A DNA stretch of 64,000 bases from Luidia sarsii. Lineage: Eukaryota > Echinodermata > Asteroidea > Paxillosida > Luidiidae. The DNA is taken from contig OX465101.1 in assembly GCA_949987565.1 (NCBI GenBank), forward strand, positions 21,673,624 through 21,737,623, written 5' to 3'. How positions within the stretch are numbered: the first letter of the stretch is position 1; every line of letters starts with the position of its first letter. This document shows, piece after piece, positions 37,701 to 46,100 of the stretch. The notes under the pieces are model-generated. The model saw nothing but the letters and a program-made list of their open reading frames with translations. It was not told the DNA's origin and did not search any database. The translations under genes and the position numbers were made by a program.

Positions 37701-39578
37701 CTGGGCAAGCTTGAAACCAGGGGCCAATTTCATAGAGCCGCTTAAGCATCAAAATGTGCTAAGCACAAAAACTCAAGAGCCACAGGATCCCCTTGCCTAC
37801 CCAAACTTTTTCCTGTTGAGCAGATTTTCACACTTAAGCGGCTCTATGAAATTGGCCCTCAGGTTCCTGGATTCTGGCTGACTGTATGTTATTTCCCAGC
37901 GTTTACCCCCTCAAAGTGAGGAGATCGATTTGGATGCTTTGGGGGCTGTATTAAGGACGCATCCCAGGCTTTGTCCCTTACCTTCACGACAGGGAGAGTT
38001 GCCGCCACAGCCGCTGCGGCTGCAGCAGCCACGGTGCTGGGGTGGCGGACATCTGGTCCTGGTTGACTGCTATCTGGCTGCTGGCTAGTGCCAGGGTTAT
38101 CACCACCCACTATGGTTGGACGGATGTATCGCTTGACTGGCGCGATATTCTCGTGCCTGTACGAGATTGCACAAGAGGTTTTGAACGATGCCAACAAAGA
38201 GAGGATAGGGGAGAGGGGAGAGGGGATAGGAGAGAGGGGAGAGGGGATAGGGGAAGGAGAGAAAGAGAGAGGAGAGAGGAAGGAGGGGAGAAGGGAGGGA
38301 GAAGGGGGAGAGGGGAGAGGGGTAAGGGGAGAGGGGAGAGGAGAGAGGAGAGAGGAGAGGACAGGAGCAGAGCGAATGCAACTCAATCAGTAATAACCTT
38401 TTCAAGAGTTGCTCCTTGAGTGCTTTGCGCTTCTCCCCAGTGGCAAACTGGGTTATCCTGATGTCATTGCTGGGGCCCGATGGCAGTGAGAGGCCTGGAT
38501 GGTTTGATGTACTCACACATCCTTGCTTCAGTAACGAGCCGGCTGATGGTGGCTTCTGAGGTACATGCAAGATGGAAGAGTAGCTATTTCTCAGTTGAAT
38601 GCTCTTCCCTGATTAGGCTGTGTACACTTATCAATTAAGTTATCAGTGTGTAAAGTACTACTTACAATATTTTTGAGTCCTTCAAACTTAGGGAATGAGT
38701 TGGACTTAGGATTAGGGTAATGATAATCAAATCTACAGCTAACCTAACCCTAACTTGAAAAAAAAAGGCCAAACCAAAAATTTGACTGGACTGGGATTTG
38801 AACCCGAGACTTCTGGTTTTGCTCACCAGTGCTCTTGCCATCTGAGCTATCCAGCCCCTAGATGGTGGCCTCCCAAATGGAGATGCTGGGTTTCAATAGC
38901 ATACTTGTATTACTACAAACTACAAGAATCCTTGAATGAGGTTCAAGTTTCTTTGTCAATGCAGTACAAATTATACTGAGAAAGAAGGTGATGGATGCAC
39001 GAACATACCTCACTTGAACCTTTTGGGACCGCATCAACGGAGGAGAGCAACTTGAATCCATCCGCACCCGAAGATTCGTGGTTCTTCCCGTCGGACTGCG
39101 ATCGTTGCCGGAGGGGCAAGTTGCTGCCCGGAGCGGACGCCGGGTGGGGATGGGAAGCAGGGGCCGTCTCTACGGTGCAGGGGTAATCCGGCGGCAGATT
39201 CTTGGGCAGCACTGGGGGCACGTAGCCCTCACCGGGGTCCCGGGTCGGGGCCTCGTGGTGCTGGTCGGCCTCCAACGGCGACCTCACCTCCCGCAGGTGC
39301 CTGGCCTTGATGCGGACACGCCGGGAGCCATTGCTGGAGAAACTGGAGGAGGAGGACTGCCTTCCCTCGGGGCCGGGGAGCCCGGGACCAGACGCTGCCG
39401 GCACCGCCGGTGGCCGGGTGCCAGTCGGGCCAGTGGACTGGATGAGGACCGAGCTTGCCGTCGACGAGGTGCCGGAGGTGTCGCCGGTCACATTGAGGTA
39501 TTGGCTGCTGGCGGAAAGGTCTTGGACGGAGGAGTGCAGGGCGGGAGGAGGTGAAGGGGATGTCGTCATCTTGGAGAA
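34665..39578 (-). CDS. TALPID3: TALPID3 (KIAA0586) homologue, 5' part, six exons
   Basis: TALPID3 is a centriole/basal-body protein needed in vertebrates for ciliogenesis and Hedgehog signalling. Six minus-strand exons join without a phase conflict: 39569-39009 (coding from the ATG), 38555-38398, 38156-37982, 37198-36968, 36739-36169 and 34767-34665, giving 599 codons plus two bases. Family signatures in order: NDIRITQFATGEKRKALKEQ (about residues 217-236, matching the vertebrate NDIF-ISQYT-GQK region); the alanine stretch STVAAAAAAAVAAT leading into VVKAQSDLESKM across an exon junction at residue 298; a glutamine/leucine helix region; LDTPAPRRHAPQPLSQ near residue 550; and GLLEEILTSHDEEERRK in the last exon. 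The gene runs head to head with ZNF318. A non-coding first exon is likely because a strong acceptor precedes the ATG. The conserved coiled-coil core and C-terminal half were not located in the window. Confidence 0.9.
35030..35245 (-). mobile_element. Possible SINE in TALPID3 intron
   Basis: The minus strand holds a tRNA-like segment (about 35245-35160) with a degenerate B box near GGTTGAAAATCCCACTCGGA. It is attached to a tail ending near AAAGGTAAAGGGTATCCC. No second copy of the full unit was found in the window, so the assignment is tentative. Confidence 0.4.
35356..35440 (+). mobile_element. tRNA-derived SINE head in TALPID3 intron
   Basis: A box GTAGCTCAGGTGG, then TTGGTACATTAAGCCAGAGA and a perfect-looking B box GGTTCAAATCC. 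It is the same family as the copies at 6311, 38757 and 49574. The anticodon arm is not tRNA-like enough for a functional gene. Confidence 0.7.
36169..36739 (-). CDS. TALPID3: TALPID3 exon 6
   Basis: A 571-base exon starting after TCTGATCTCAG in phase 0 and ending at GTCG/GTGAGT in phase 1. It begins ERLFAANQHPVQRFEEQLNA and ends with the TALPID3 signature TPAPRRHAPQPLSQ, followed by KMTRV. The middle is proline/serine-rich and poorly conserved. Confidence 0.9.
36811..36880. repeat. Partial GATCGAAACGTC-family element
   Basis: Half-copy with GAGAGAGGTCCTGATAGGGT and CGAAACGTCAGGCCCACTAA, in the TALPID3 intron between exons 6 and 5. Related to the element at 5295. Confidence 0.7.
36968..37198 (-). 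CDS. TALPID3: TALPID3 exon 5
   Basis: 231 bases, phase 0 at both ends, encoding AQSDLESKMDAMMARLSQLG through QHIERIQEKQLEWQ: a coiled-coil-prone segment that continues the vertebrate-like KVQSDLEAK motif across the junction. The donor is CAG/GTAAGA. The acceptor is odd: a run of about 14 C and then eight A before the AG. An alternative acceptor six bases further on would delete Ala-Gln. Confidence 0.85.
37721..37858. mobile_element. 138-bp MITE with perfect terminal repeats
   Basis: It starts GGGCCAATTTCATAGAGC and ends with the exact complement; the inverted ends match over 26 bases without a mismatch. It sits in the TALPID3 intron between exons 4 and 5. A related, worn half-copy occurs near 44745-44818 (CATGCTTAAGCAACTC, GTGTAATTGGGCCC). 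No coding capacity. Confidence 0.85.
37982..38156 (-). CDS. TALPID3: TALPID3 exon 4
   Basis: 175 bases. It starts after CTCGTACAG and completes an Arg codon split AG/G with exon 3. It encodes HENIAPVKRYIRPTIVGGDN and ends STVAAAAAAAVAATLPVVK before CTGTCGTGAAG/GTAAGG in phase 0. The alanine-rich helix before the QSDLE motif is typical of TALPID3. Confidence 0.9.
38197..38378. repeat. GAGAGG array in TALPID3 intron 3
   Basis: Purine repeat on the plus strand (GGGGAGAGG units). In the transcribed sense it is a long pyrimidine tract that ends about 40 bases before the exon 4 acceptor, and it begins about 20 bases after the exon 3 donor. Confidence 0.9.
38398..38555 (-). CDS. TALPID3: TALPID3 exon 3
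   Basis: 158 bases after ACCTCAG in phase 0. It encodes KPPSAGSLLKQGC and then NDIRITQFATGEKRKALKEQ, the most recognisable N-terminal TALPID3 motif. The donor AAAAG/GTTATT is weaker than the others but gives the right phase (2) for exon 4. Confidence 0.9.
38757..38870 (-). mobile_element. tRNA-derived SINE in TALPID3 intron 2
   Basis: On the minus strand: GGATAGCTCAGATGGCAAGA (A box), GCACTGGTGAGC, and B box GGGTTCAAATCCC, ending in a T-rich tail at 38757. A cloverleaf can be partly drawn, but the acceptor arms do not pair and the base before the anticodon is A, so this is a SINE rather than a tRNA gene. Confidence 0.75.
39009..39578 (-). CDS. TALPID3: TALPID3 exon 2 with start codon
   Basis: Strong acceptor CCACCTGCCTTGCAG, then nine bases and the ATG at 39569. 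187 codons end in phase 0 at AGTGAG/GTATGT. Serine/proline-rich, with RRVRIKARHLREVRSPLEAD in the middle, resembling the KKLREV segment near the vertebrate N terminus. Starting upstream of the acceptor would read through intron, so this ATG is preferred. Confidence 0.85.
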
Positions 39579-40046
39579 CTGCAAGGCAGGTGGAGATAAA
39601 GGGATCATCTGACATTGAGTGGTGAGTGATTGGTCTGTCTTCAAATGGAATCCAAAGCCCCCAAACCGCTTTATTAGATCCAACTTTGGGTTTAACTTTC
39701 AATTCACTTCACCTAATAGCTGTCAAATTGAAACAGTATGTACAAGCAAATCGATGACGTTTTGTGCACACCAGTAGGAGCCGACACGACATAGGAGTCA
39801 ACGCGTGCATATGCGCGCGCACACTCACACAGACCCACTGCGCACACGGACCTGTCAAAACATCATCGATTTGCGTGTAGCAGTTGCGTGTGCAGTTCAA
39901 AATCAAAGATGGCCGCCGCATTTTGGCTTGTCAGACAGGAGAGAATCTTCTCGATCACCTGAGGGGAAATTTCTTTTTTTTTCCCGAACGTGAGTAAAAC
40001 AAATGACCAGAATTGAAATTGGTGATTCTCACTTATTCCAAAGATG
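39579..40046 (-). promoter_or_regulatory. TALPID3 5' flank
   Basis: Probable first intron, non-coding first exon and promoter. A YY1-like AAGATGGCCGCC lies at 39906-39917 (plus strand), about 340 bases from the ATG. No TATA box is evident. The start site is not defined. Confidence 0.4.
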
Positions 40047-40963
40047 GGTGCGTGGTACCCCCATAAATATGGGGTTCTACGTCGTCCGCTGCTCTCCCGA
40101 CCGGAACCCCACAGATAACTAGGTTTTTTCCCATAGGCTTCTGTGTAAAGTTCACTAAACTAGTACTGTGGCATAGGGCTCAGCAGATTTAGCCTAACTC
40201 ATAAAATACTGCTTTACTTGGCCCAAGATTTCTAGCAAATGTGGTTTACATACCGAGCACCTGTGTGCAACTGTCCATGTGGCGAAAATGTGTCGATTTC
40301 CCCACAAAAATGGGCAAAAACCTCCCGGTTTGGTCGCAAGATTCAAACAGCAGCGCCGCAACTGGCAGTCTGGTCCCCTGTACGTCTTCGCAGCTAGCCG
40401 CTATACCGTACTACAGGGGACCAGACTGCCAGTTACACTTATGGAGCTGCCGTTTGAATCTTGCAACCGAACCGGGAGGTTTTCGGCCATTTTTTATGCA
40501 AAATTACATACCACGCACCTACCCCCAGAACTGTGGGGTTCTAAGTCGTCCGCTGCTCTCCCGACCGGAACCCCACAGATAACTATGCTTTTTTCCCATA
40601 GTCTGGTCCCTGTAGTACGGTATAGCGCCTTGCTGCGAAGACGTACAGGGGACCAGACTGCCAGTTGCGGCGCTGCCGTTTGGATCTTGCGACCAAACCG
40701 GGAGGTTTGGGGGGAAATCGACACATTTTCGCCACATGGACAGTTGCACACAGGTATGTGGTATGTAAACCACATTTGCTAGAAATCTTGGGCCAAATGA
40801 AGCAGTATTTTATGAGTTATGCTGAACCTGCTGATCCCTATGCCACAGCACTTATGAACGTTACACAGAAGCCTATGGGAAAAAAACATAGTTATCTGTG
40901 AGGTTCCGGTCGGGAGAGCAGCGGACGACGTAGAACCCCACAGTTCTGGGGGTACCACGCACC
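40047..40963. mobile_element. 0.9-kb foldback (long inverted repeat) element
   Basis: Terminal sequence GGTGCGTGGTACCCCCA is repeated in inverted form at 40947-40963. The left arm (40047-about 40431) and right arm (about 40607-40963) are near-complementary over more than 350 bases, including TCGTCCGCTGCTCTCCCGAC and GGGGACCAGACTGCCAGTT blocks. The middle (40432-40606) carries a third, partial copy of the outer end, so the interior has been rearranged. The open frames are mirror images of the arms and encode no transposase. Confidence 0.9.
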
Positions 40964-40991
40964 TGTGTGCAACTGTGTTACCCTGCGGGAT

Positions 40992-41131
40992 TGCTTGGAC
41001 CTAGTTCGAGCCATGGTCCGAGTAACTTGGACCCGAGAAGTCACCCTTTTTTTTTCATCAAATTTTTTAATTTTGAGAGACCCAAAAAAAGGGTGACTTG
41101 TCGGGTCCAAGTTACTCGGACTAGCTTGGAC
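40992..41131. repeat. Hairpin element
   Basis: Arms 41015-41046 and 41091-41120 are inverted copies (GTCCGAGTAACTTGGACCC and complement, then GTCACCC/GGGTGAC) around an AT-rich 40-bp loop. Just outside, CTTGGACC is also mirrored. Confidence 0.85.
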
Positions 41132-41185
41132 CCTACTAGTAGTACTACTTCTACTAGTACTAGTACTACTAATACTAATTAGTAC
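41132..41185. repeat. TAC/TAG (CTAGTA) microsatellite
   Basis: Mixed ACTAGT/TACTAC units. A similar tract lies at 43415-43500. Confidence 0.85.
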
Positions 41186-42109
41186 TATCGCACGACCCCC
41201 TCAAAATTTAAAAAAGGGCGATTGTAAAGGGCCAAGATACTCGGACTATCATCACCATGGTCAAACTCAAAGTTCAAAGGCCGGGCCGGTCCGTAGTCGT
41301 TGTCGTTACCAGGTTACGTTTAGTCGAGTGAAGGTCTAACAAAAACGAATATAAATTCCTTTCTTCCACCAAATGTTCATGAAAATGGCGAACTTTACCA
41401 AATTCTGTCAGGAAATCCGTAGAGGAATTTTTCCCCAAGTTGTGGCGATGTCAATCATGTCACAACCTCAGTCAAAGCAAAGGCAGACGACTTTCAAAAT
41501 AATACATACAGGGTAAATTCAAATTCTAGCGCCCTCAAGAGTCGCTTTTTGACCGGCAGTTTTTGTGAATACCGCATGAGGGCGGCAGACTACTTTTACA
41601 GTGGGGTGCAGAACACTAAAAAGAGCTCCCATTGAACACTGTACAAAAACACCCACTTTCAAAGCCAATTATCCCATGCCCAAAAGTCTCTCAGTTCTTG
41701 TAGCTATACTTAAAATTGTAGTTTGGAGCTTCACCTCTCAGATTCTTTTCAATTTTAGTGCTCTTAGCCGATTAGATTTTTTGCTAATTACCCTCAGAAA
41801 AAAAACACCCCCAAAATGTGTAGCCGTCCAAGCCGAATTTCTGCAAGGATTTTGGGATGGACCCCTCCACTTCCACAGCCAAATAGGGCCACATTTAAAG
41901 CCAGATATGGTCCAAATTACATACCAAATTGTCTTAAGCTTCACTTGTTCTACCATGTATCAGTTAATTAGCCTCCAAAGACCCCTTATTAAAAAAAGGT
42001 TGTGGGTACACACTTTATGATAATCAGCTCGGCGGAGCCATCTTGGATGGATTTTGTGTGCTGCACCCAGTGGGGAGACATGATCTGACGAGCTTAGAGT
42101 TTTTGAAAT

Positions 42110-42290
42110 AGTTTTGAGAAATCTTAAAATTTAGTGGACCTGACGTTTTGATGTTAGCAGAACCTTTCTCTTTCTCTTGAGAAAGGTCCTGCTAGGTTCG
42201 AAACGTCAGGCCCACTAAATTTTAAGATTTGCATTTTGGTAAATTTAGTCAGTAATTAAGCAGTTTGCAACATTTTTGTATATCACTTTA
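42110..42290. mobile_element. GATCGAAACGTC-family hairpin, most complete copy
   Basis: Arms at about 42120-42175 and 42180-42228: AAATTTAGTGGACCTGACGT mirrored by GTCAGGCCCACTAAATTT, with the AGGTCCTGCTAGGTTCGAAA core. The right side continues GCATTTTGGTAAATTTAGTC and CAGTTTGCAACATTTTTGTA, which defines the outer part of the family. Confidence 0.8.
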
Positions 42291-42743
42291 CTTTTGAGAA
42301 AGTGTCAATAGTGTCAAAAAATAAAACAACAAAATGTTGCAATCTATTGTAGCTTAATGTTTATAATGCATGATTTTTACTCTTTTGTTAGTAGTTTTAA
42401 GTTATTTTTCCCATCGGTTGATTATTGATTTATTTATTTTGCCAAACAAGTACAAAGTACATCCAGCGATAACAATGTTATAACAAATTATTTTGGTTGG
42501 ACTTCTTTGACAACTCACTACGACGTTTTATATGGTTTGTAATAGCATATCCCCAATACATGTTCTTTTTTGGAAAATAATTATCTCAGAAAATTGAACA
42601 ATTGGCAGAAAATCAACAAAATGAAAACTTAAAAATTCCCCATGTCCCTCTTCGAGCTCCGTAACATTGAGACAGAGAGCAGCTTGTGCGCGCGTGGACA
42701 ACATCGAGGCACGAACTACGCGTTCAAAATACAACGCCGACTA

Positions 42744-42754
42744 AAGATGGCGAC
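42744..42754 (+). promoter_or_regulatory. YY1-like motif upstream of ZNF318
   Basis: AAGATGGCGAC on the gene's strand, about 180 bases before the ATG, in the likely 5' UTR/start region. It resembles the initiator-associated YY1 site of TATA-less promoters. Confidence 0.45.
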
Positions 42755-42930
42755 TGATCACGTCCCAAGGAGCACACCTTGCCAAATCGCGGAGGATCCA
42801 TCGAGGAAATCCCTCTGAAGCAGCGCCGATCTGTCGCCGATCGGTCCAGAATTCGGCCCGATTCGGCTCGTAGCACTGCAGTTAATTGCTCGCCCCGAAG
42901 TTCCGCGTCTGGGGCCCCGGGGGGAGGAGG

Positions 42931-43173
42931 ATGAACAGGGGACGGGGAGGACGGAAGGGCCGCGGCGGCGGCGGCGGTCACCGGGACCGGGGCCAGGGGT
43001 TTCGCGGCGGTGCGCCGGGCGGCGGCTCCTTTGGCCGCGGTAGTCGGGGCCCGGGCGGCCCGGGCCCCGGCCCCGACTACCGCGGCGGCTACCGGGCCGA
43101 CCAGAGGCCTGATCGCCGGCCGCCCCCTCAGCGTGGAGGGCCCGGCGGTCCGGTGGACAGGGACGAATTCCAG
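42931..43173 (+). CDS. ZNF318: ZNF318 exon 1 (coding)
   Basis: 81 codons from ATG (MNRGRGGRKGRGGG) to DRDEFQ, ending CAG/GTAACC in phase 0. Extremely GC-rich and Gly/Arg-rich (RGG-like), suggesting an RNA- or protein-binding disordered tail. No in-frame ATG was used further upstream. Confidence 0.8.
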
Positions 43174-46100
43174 GTAACCTCCATTTTCAGTTTTTTAAGT
43201 GGCTCGGAACAAAATAATGAAATGGGATTGGGTCAACTCAAACAAACAAACATTAAACAAACAAACAACTTTGAATTAAGCAACAAACAAACAAACAAAT
43301 TAAACCAGCCAATAATATTCAGCCGGTTGGCGTGATGTCACTGCTCTCTGGAACCTGATTGGTCATTTTGGCTGTTCAAAATGTGATTCCTTTCCTTGGG
43401 CTGAAGATTAGTTTTTAGTACTAATCTCTACTACTACTACCAGTACTAGTACTACTAGTACTACCGTACTAGTACTAGTACTTAGTAGTAGTACTAGCAT
43501 GAATAATTGATTAAGTCAATAAAAATATGAAATATCATTTTACAGTAAAATTATTATTGGTTTGACTCCTTGAATACATTCGCAGAAATTCCATGCGACT
43601 GTGTATGGGAAGAAAATTTCAGTCAATTTAACAATAACACTAACACTAACAGTGAGGTTATTACTATTACTATTAGTATTATGTACACTAAAATCTATCC
43701 GAAAAGGGCATTGCAGTAAATGCTTTATTTACCGGTACATGTAAATTGTAAGCTTTATTTTATTTTTATTGAGTTGTACTGTTTTACACATTATGATTTT
43801 TTGTTTATGTTTTTGTTGTTTGGTTAAGTTTTGTATGCTGGTGGCCAGGCCTACAGTAGCTTTTTTCAAATGTGTGTATATATACAGCAGTTCTTAAATG
43901 CAATCACATCTGAAATGATACGGTGGACAGTGGACAGATTTGAGTTTTGCATTCCTATTCTGAGGGTTGTCTAAAACTTGTCTTCATTCTAGTACACATT
44001 TCTTTGTTGAAAAAAAAAAAAAAATTAAATGCAGCCGGATATGTCAAAAGAACAGGCTGGGCGAGGGTTACCACACCCGGGCCAGGAGCAGGACACGCCC
44101 GACTACCAGTGGCCCCCGCCCGACTACCAGTGGCCCCCAGCAGAGGAGGAGGCGGCGGCGGGCGAAGGCAGGGGCGGGGGCGGTGCCGGGGGCCAGCCGC
44201 CCGTGGGTCAGCCCGGCGGTCGGCCGGACCGGGGCGGTGGGGAGAGCGGGCCGCCCAAGAGGTCCCGGGACCCGCCCCAACTGGACATGTTCCAGGGAGA
44301 GTCAGCCGAGGCGTACCCAGCCGCACCTCCTCCGTTGCCGCCACCGCTGCCGCTGCCACCACCGCTGCCGCCGCCAACGCCAACGGGCCACGCCGGCCCC
44401 GACAACGGCCGCGCCGGCGGGCGTCGGTCCCTGTCGCCGGGGCGCGGCCGCTTGGAGGAAGGCAGGGCCGAACCGGATCACCACTTGCAGAAGGTACACT
44501 CGGCTGCATGTAGATCCGTGCCCAGAACGCAGCACCCAATAACCCCATGTGGCACGGGACCACAATCGCCCTTTGCTCTCCCTTGTTTTCTGATCTTTCT
44601 AATGTTGTATTGGGCCTTTAAGCACCAAAGGTCATGATTCATAGGACCACCTTACTTTGACAACCTAAACTTCACCTTTGTTTGATGCTGAGTAAAGAAC
44701 AGTGGAGTACAAGTCAAAACCAATTGACATCACATCGTAATGTGCTTTGTAATACGGGGAAGACTTTTCATGCTTAGCAGATATTCATGCTTAAGCAACT
44801 CTGTGTAATTGGGCCCTGGAGCGCTGATTACGATTACCACGGCCATTTTGTTTGTGTCTTCTGACGGAATTTATTTGCAAAAGGCTTGATCAAAGTGCAC
44901 TACCGGCCAGCAGGCTGCTGGCTGCTGCTCATTGTAAACCTTTTGCCAATAAATTCCCTCAGAAGACACAGATAAACTCCATCGTTAAAGATTTTTAAGG
45001 GGAATGAAACCCAGAGAAAAATGTTGGCTTATGTGATTGGGTGTTAAAAGCAACATACAATTACCTATGTGCTACTCACCTGCGAGTTTCATAAAGAAGG
45101 GAAAATCATGTTATTCGGTCGAATTCGCGTTCCCGCAAAGCACCATCTTTTCGAATGACCCGCCAGTCACTGCGGGGGGTATGGCATCGCAACGGAAAAC
45201 TCCCGCATGGGCCAAGACGGATGTACGCCTACTACATGTATATATACTTCGTGCAGTTTATGTACATTACACTCGCCAGCTGAACGATTGTGTACTGCCA
45301 GGCTTTTGGATGTTAAAATGCCAGTGGGAAAAGGCTGGGGAAATCTTTCCATGCATTTCCCAACAAGGACAAGAGACTTAAGTTGTTTAGGAAGTGGGCT
45401 GAGGCCATCAAAGTTGAGAAATTTCTCAAAGTCGGCTACAAATACAGTCAAATTGACGTGATTTGTAGCGATCACTTCACTGAGGAGGATTAATTGGGAG
45501 GAGGACTTGCGGGCCTAACTCACCGGCTCAAAGCCAAGGAAAATACTGAAGGAATATGCCGTACATATATGGTCGCATGGAGGAAGAAGGGGGGATATAC
45601 GTATCGTGCCTTATTTTCATTTGTGCTTTTTTGAAATGCCATGTAATCAGAAGCAGTAATCAAAGAAATTTGAGAAATCACTTACTCATCAGAAAGTTTT
45701 TAATAGTATCAGACATTCCATGAAATGTTAGCGAAAAATCAGTTGTTTTTCCAGAAAGAGAAAATTTGTTAATTTTCCAACGATTGCTCCATTTCAAGTC
45801 TAAGTTTTCTTTGCCATTTTTTTCCAAATTTTTCAAAAATGGTTTCGTTCATTTGATTTATGTTTTGTTTTCCTTCATTTGTTTGAATTTTTTTTTCTGT
45901 TTTTTTTTTTTTTCTTTTTTTGGGGGTGTCTAGCTGCAAATGGGGCTCTATGCCGACTCTACCCTGAAGGACACAGAATCTCTGCGTATCACCGTCGGCA
46001 ACGACCTGTACTTTGGCTGCAGGGATTCCGCCGACGCTAAGACCTCTGCCATGGACAGGCTTGGCCCCAGAGCTGAGCGGCCGCAGGAATACGGTCACTC

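Noticed and set aside
38757..38870. tRNA gene (GCA anticodon-like loop) on the minus strand
   Set aside because: Acceptor arms do not pair, the base before the anticodon is A, and sister copies exist; it is a SINE.
39709..39921. Upstream ATG frame as the true TALPID3 start
   Set aside because: It has no donor that joins in phase to exon 2, and exon 2 supplies its own ATG just after a strong acceptor.
40241..40782. Paired frames encoding similar short proteins on both strands
   Set aside because: They are the two inverted arms of the foldback element read in opposite directions.
43955..44563. 202-codon minus-strand Ala/Gly/Arg-rich frame
   Set aside because: Antisense shadow of GC-rich ZNF318 exon 2.
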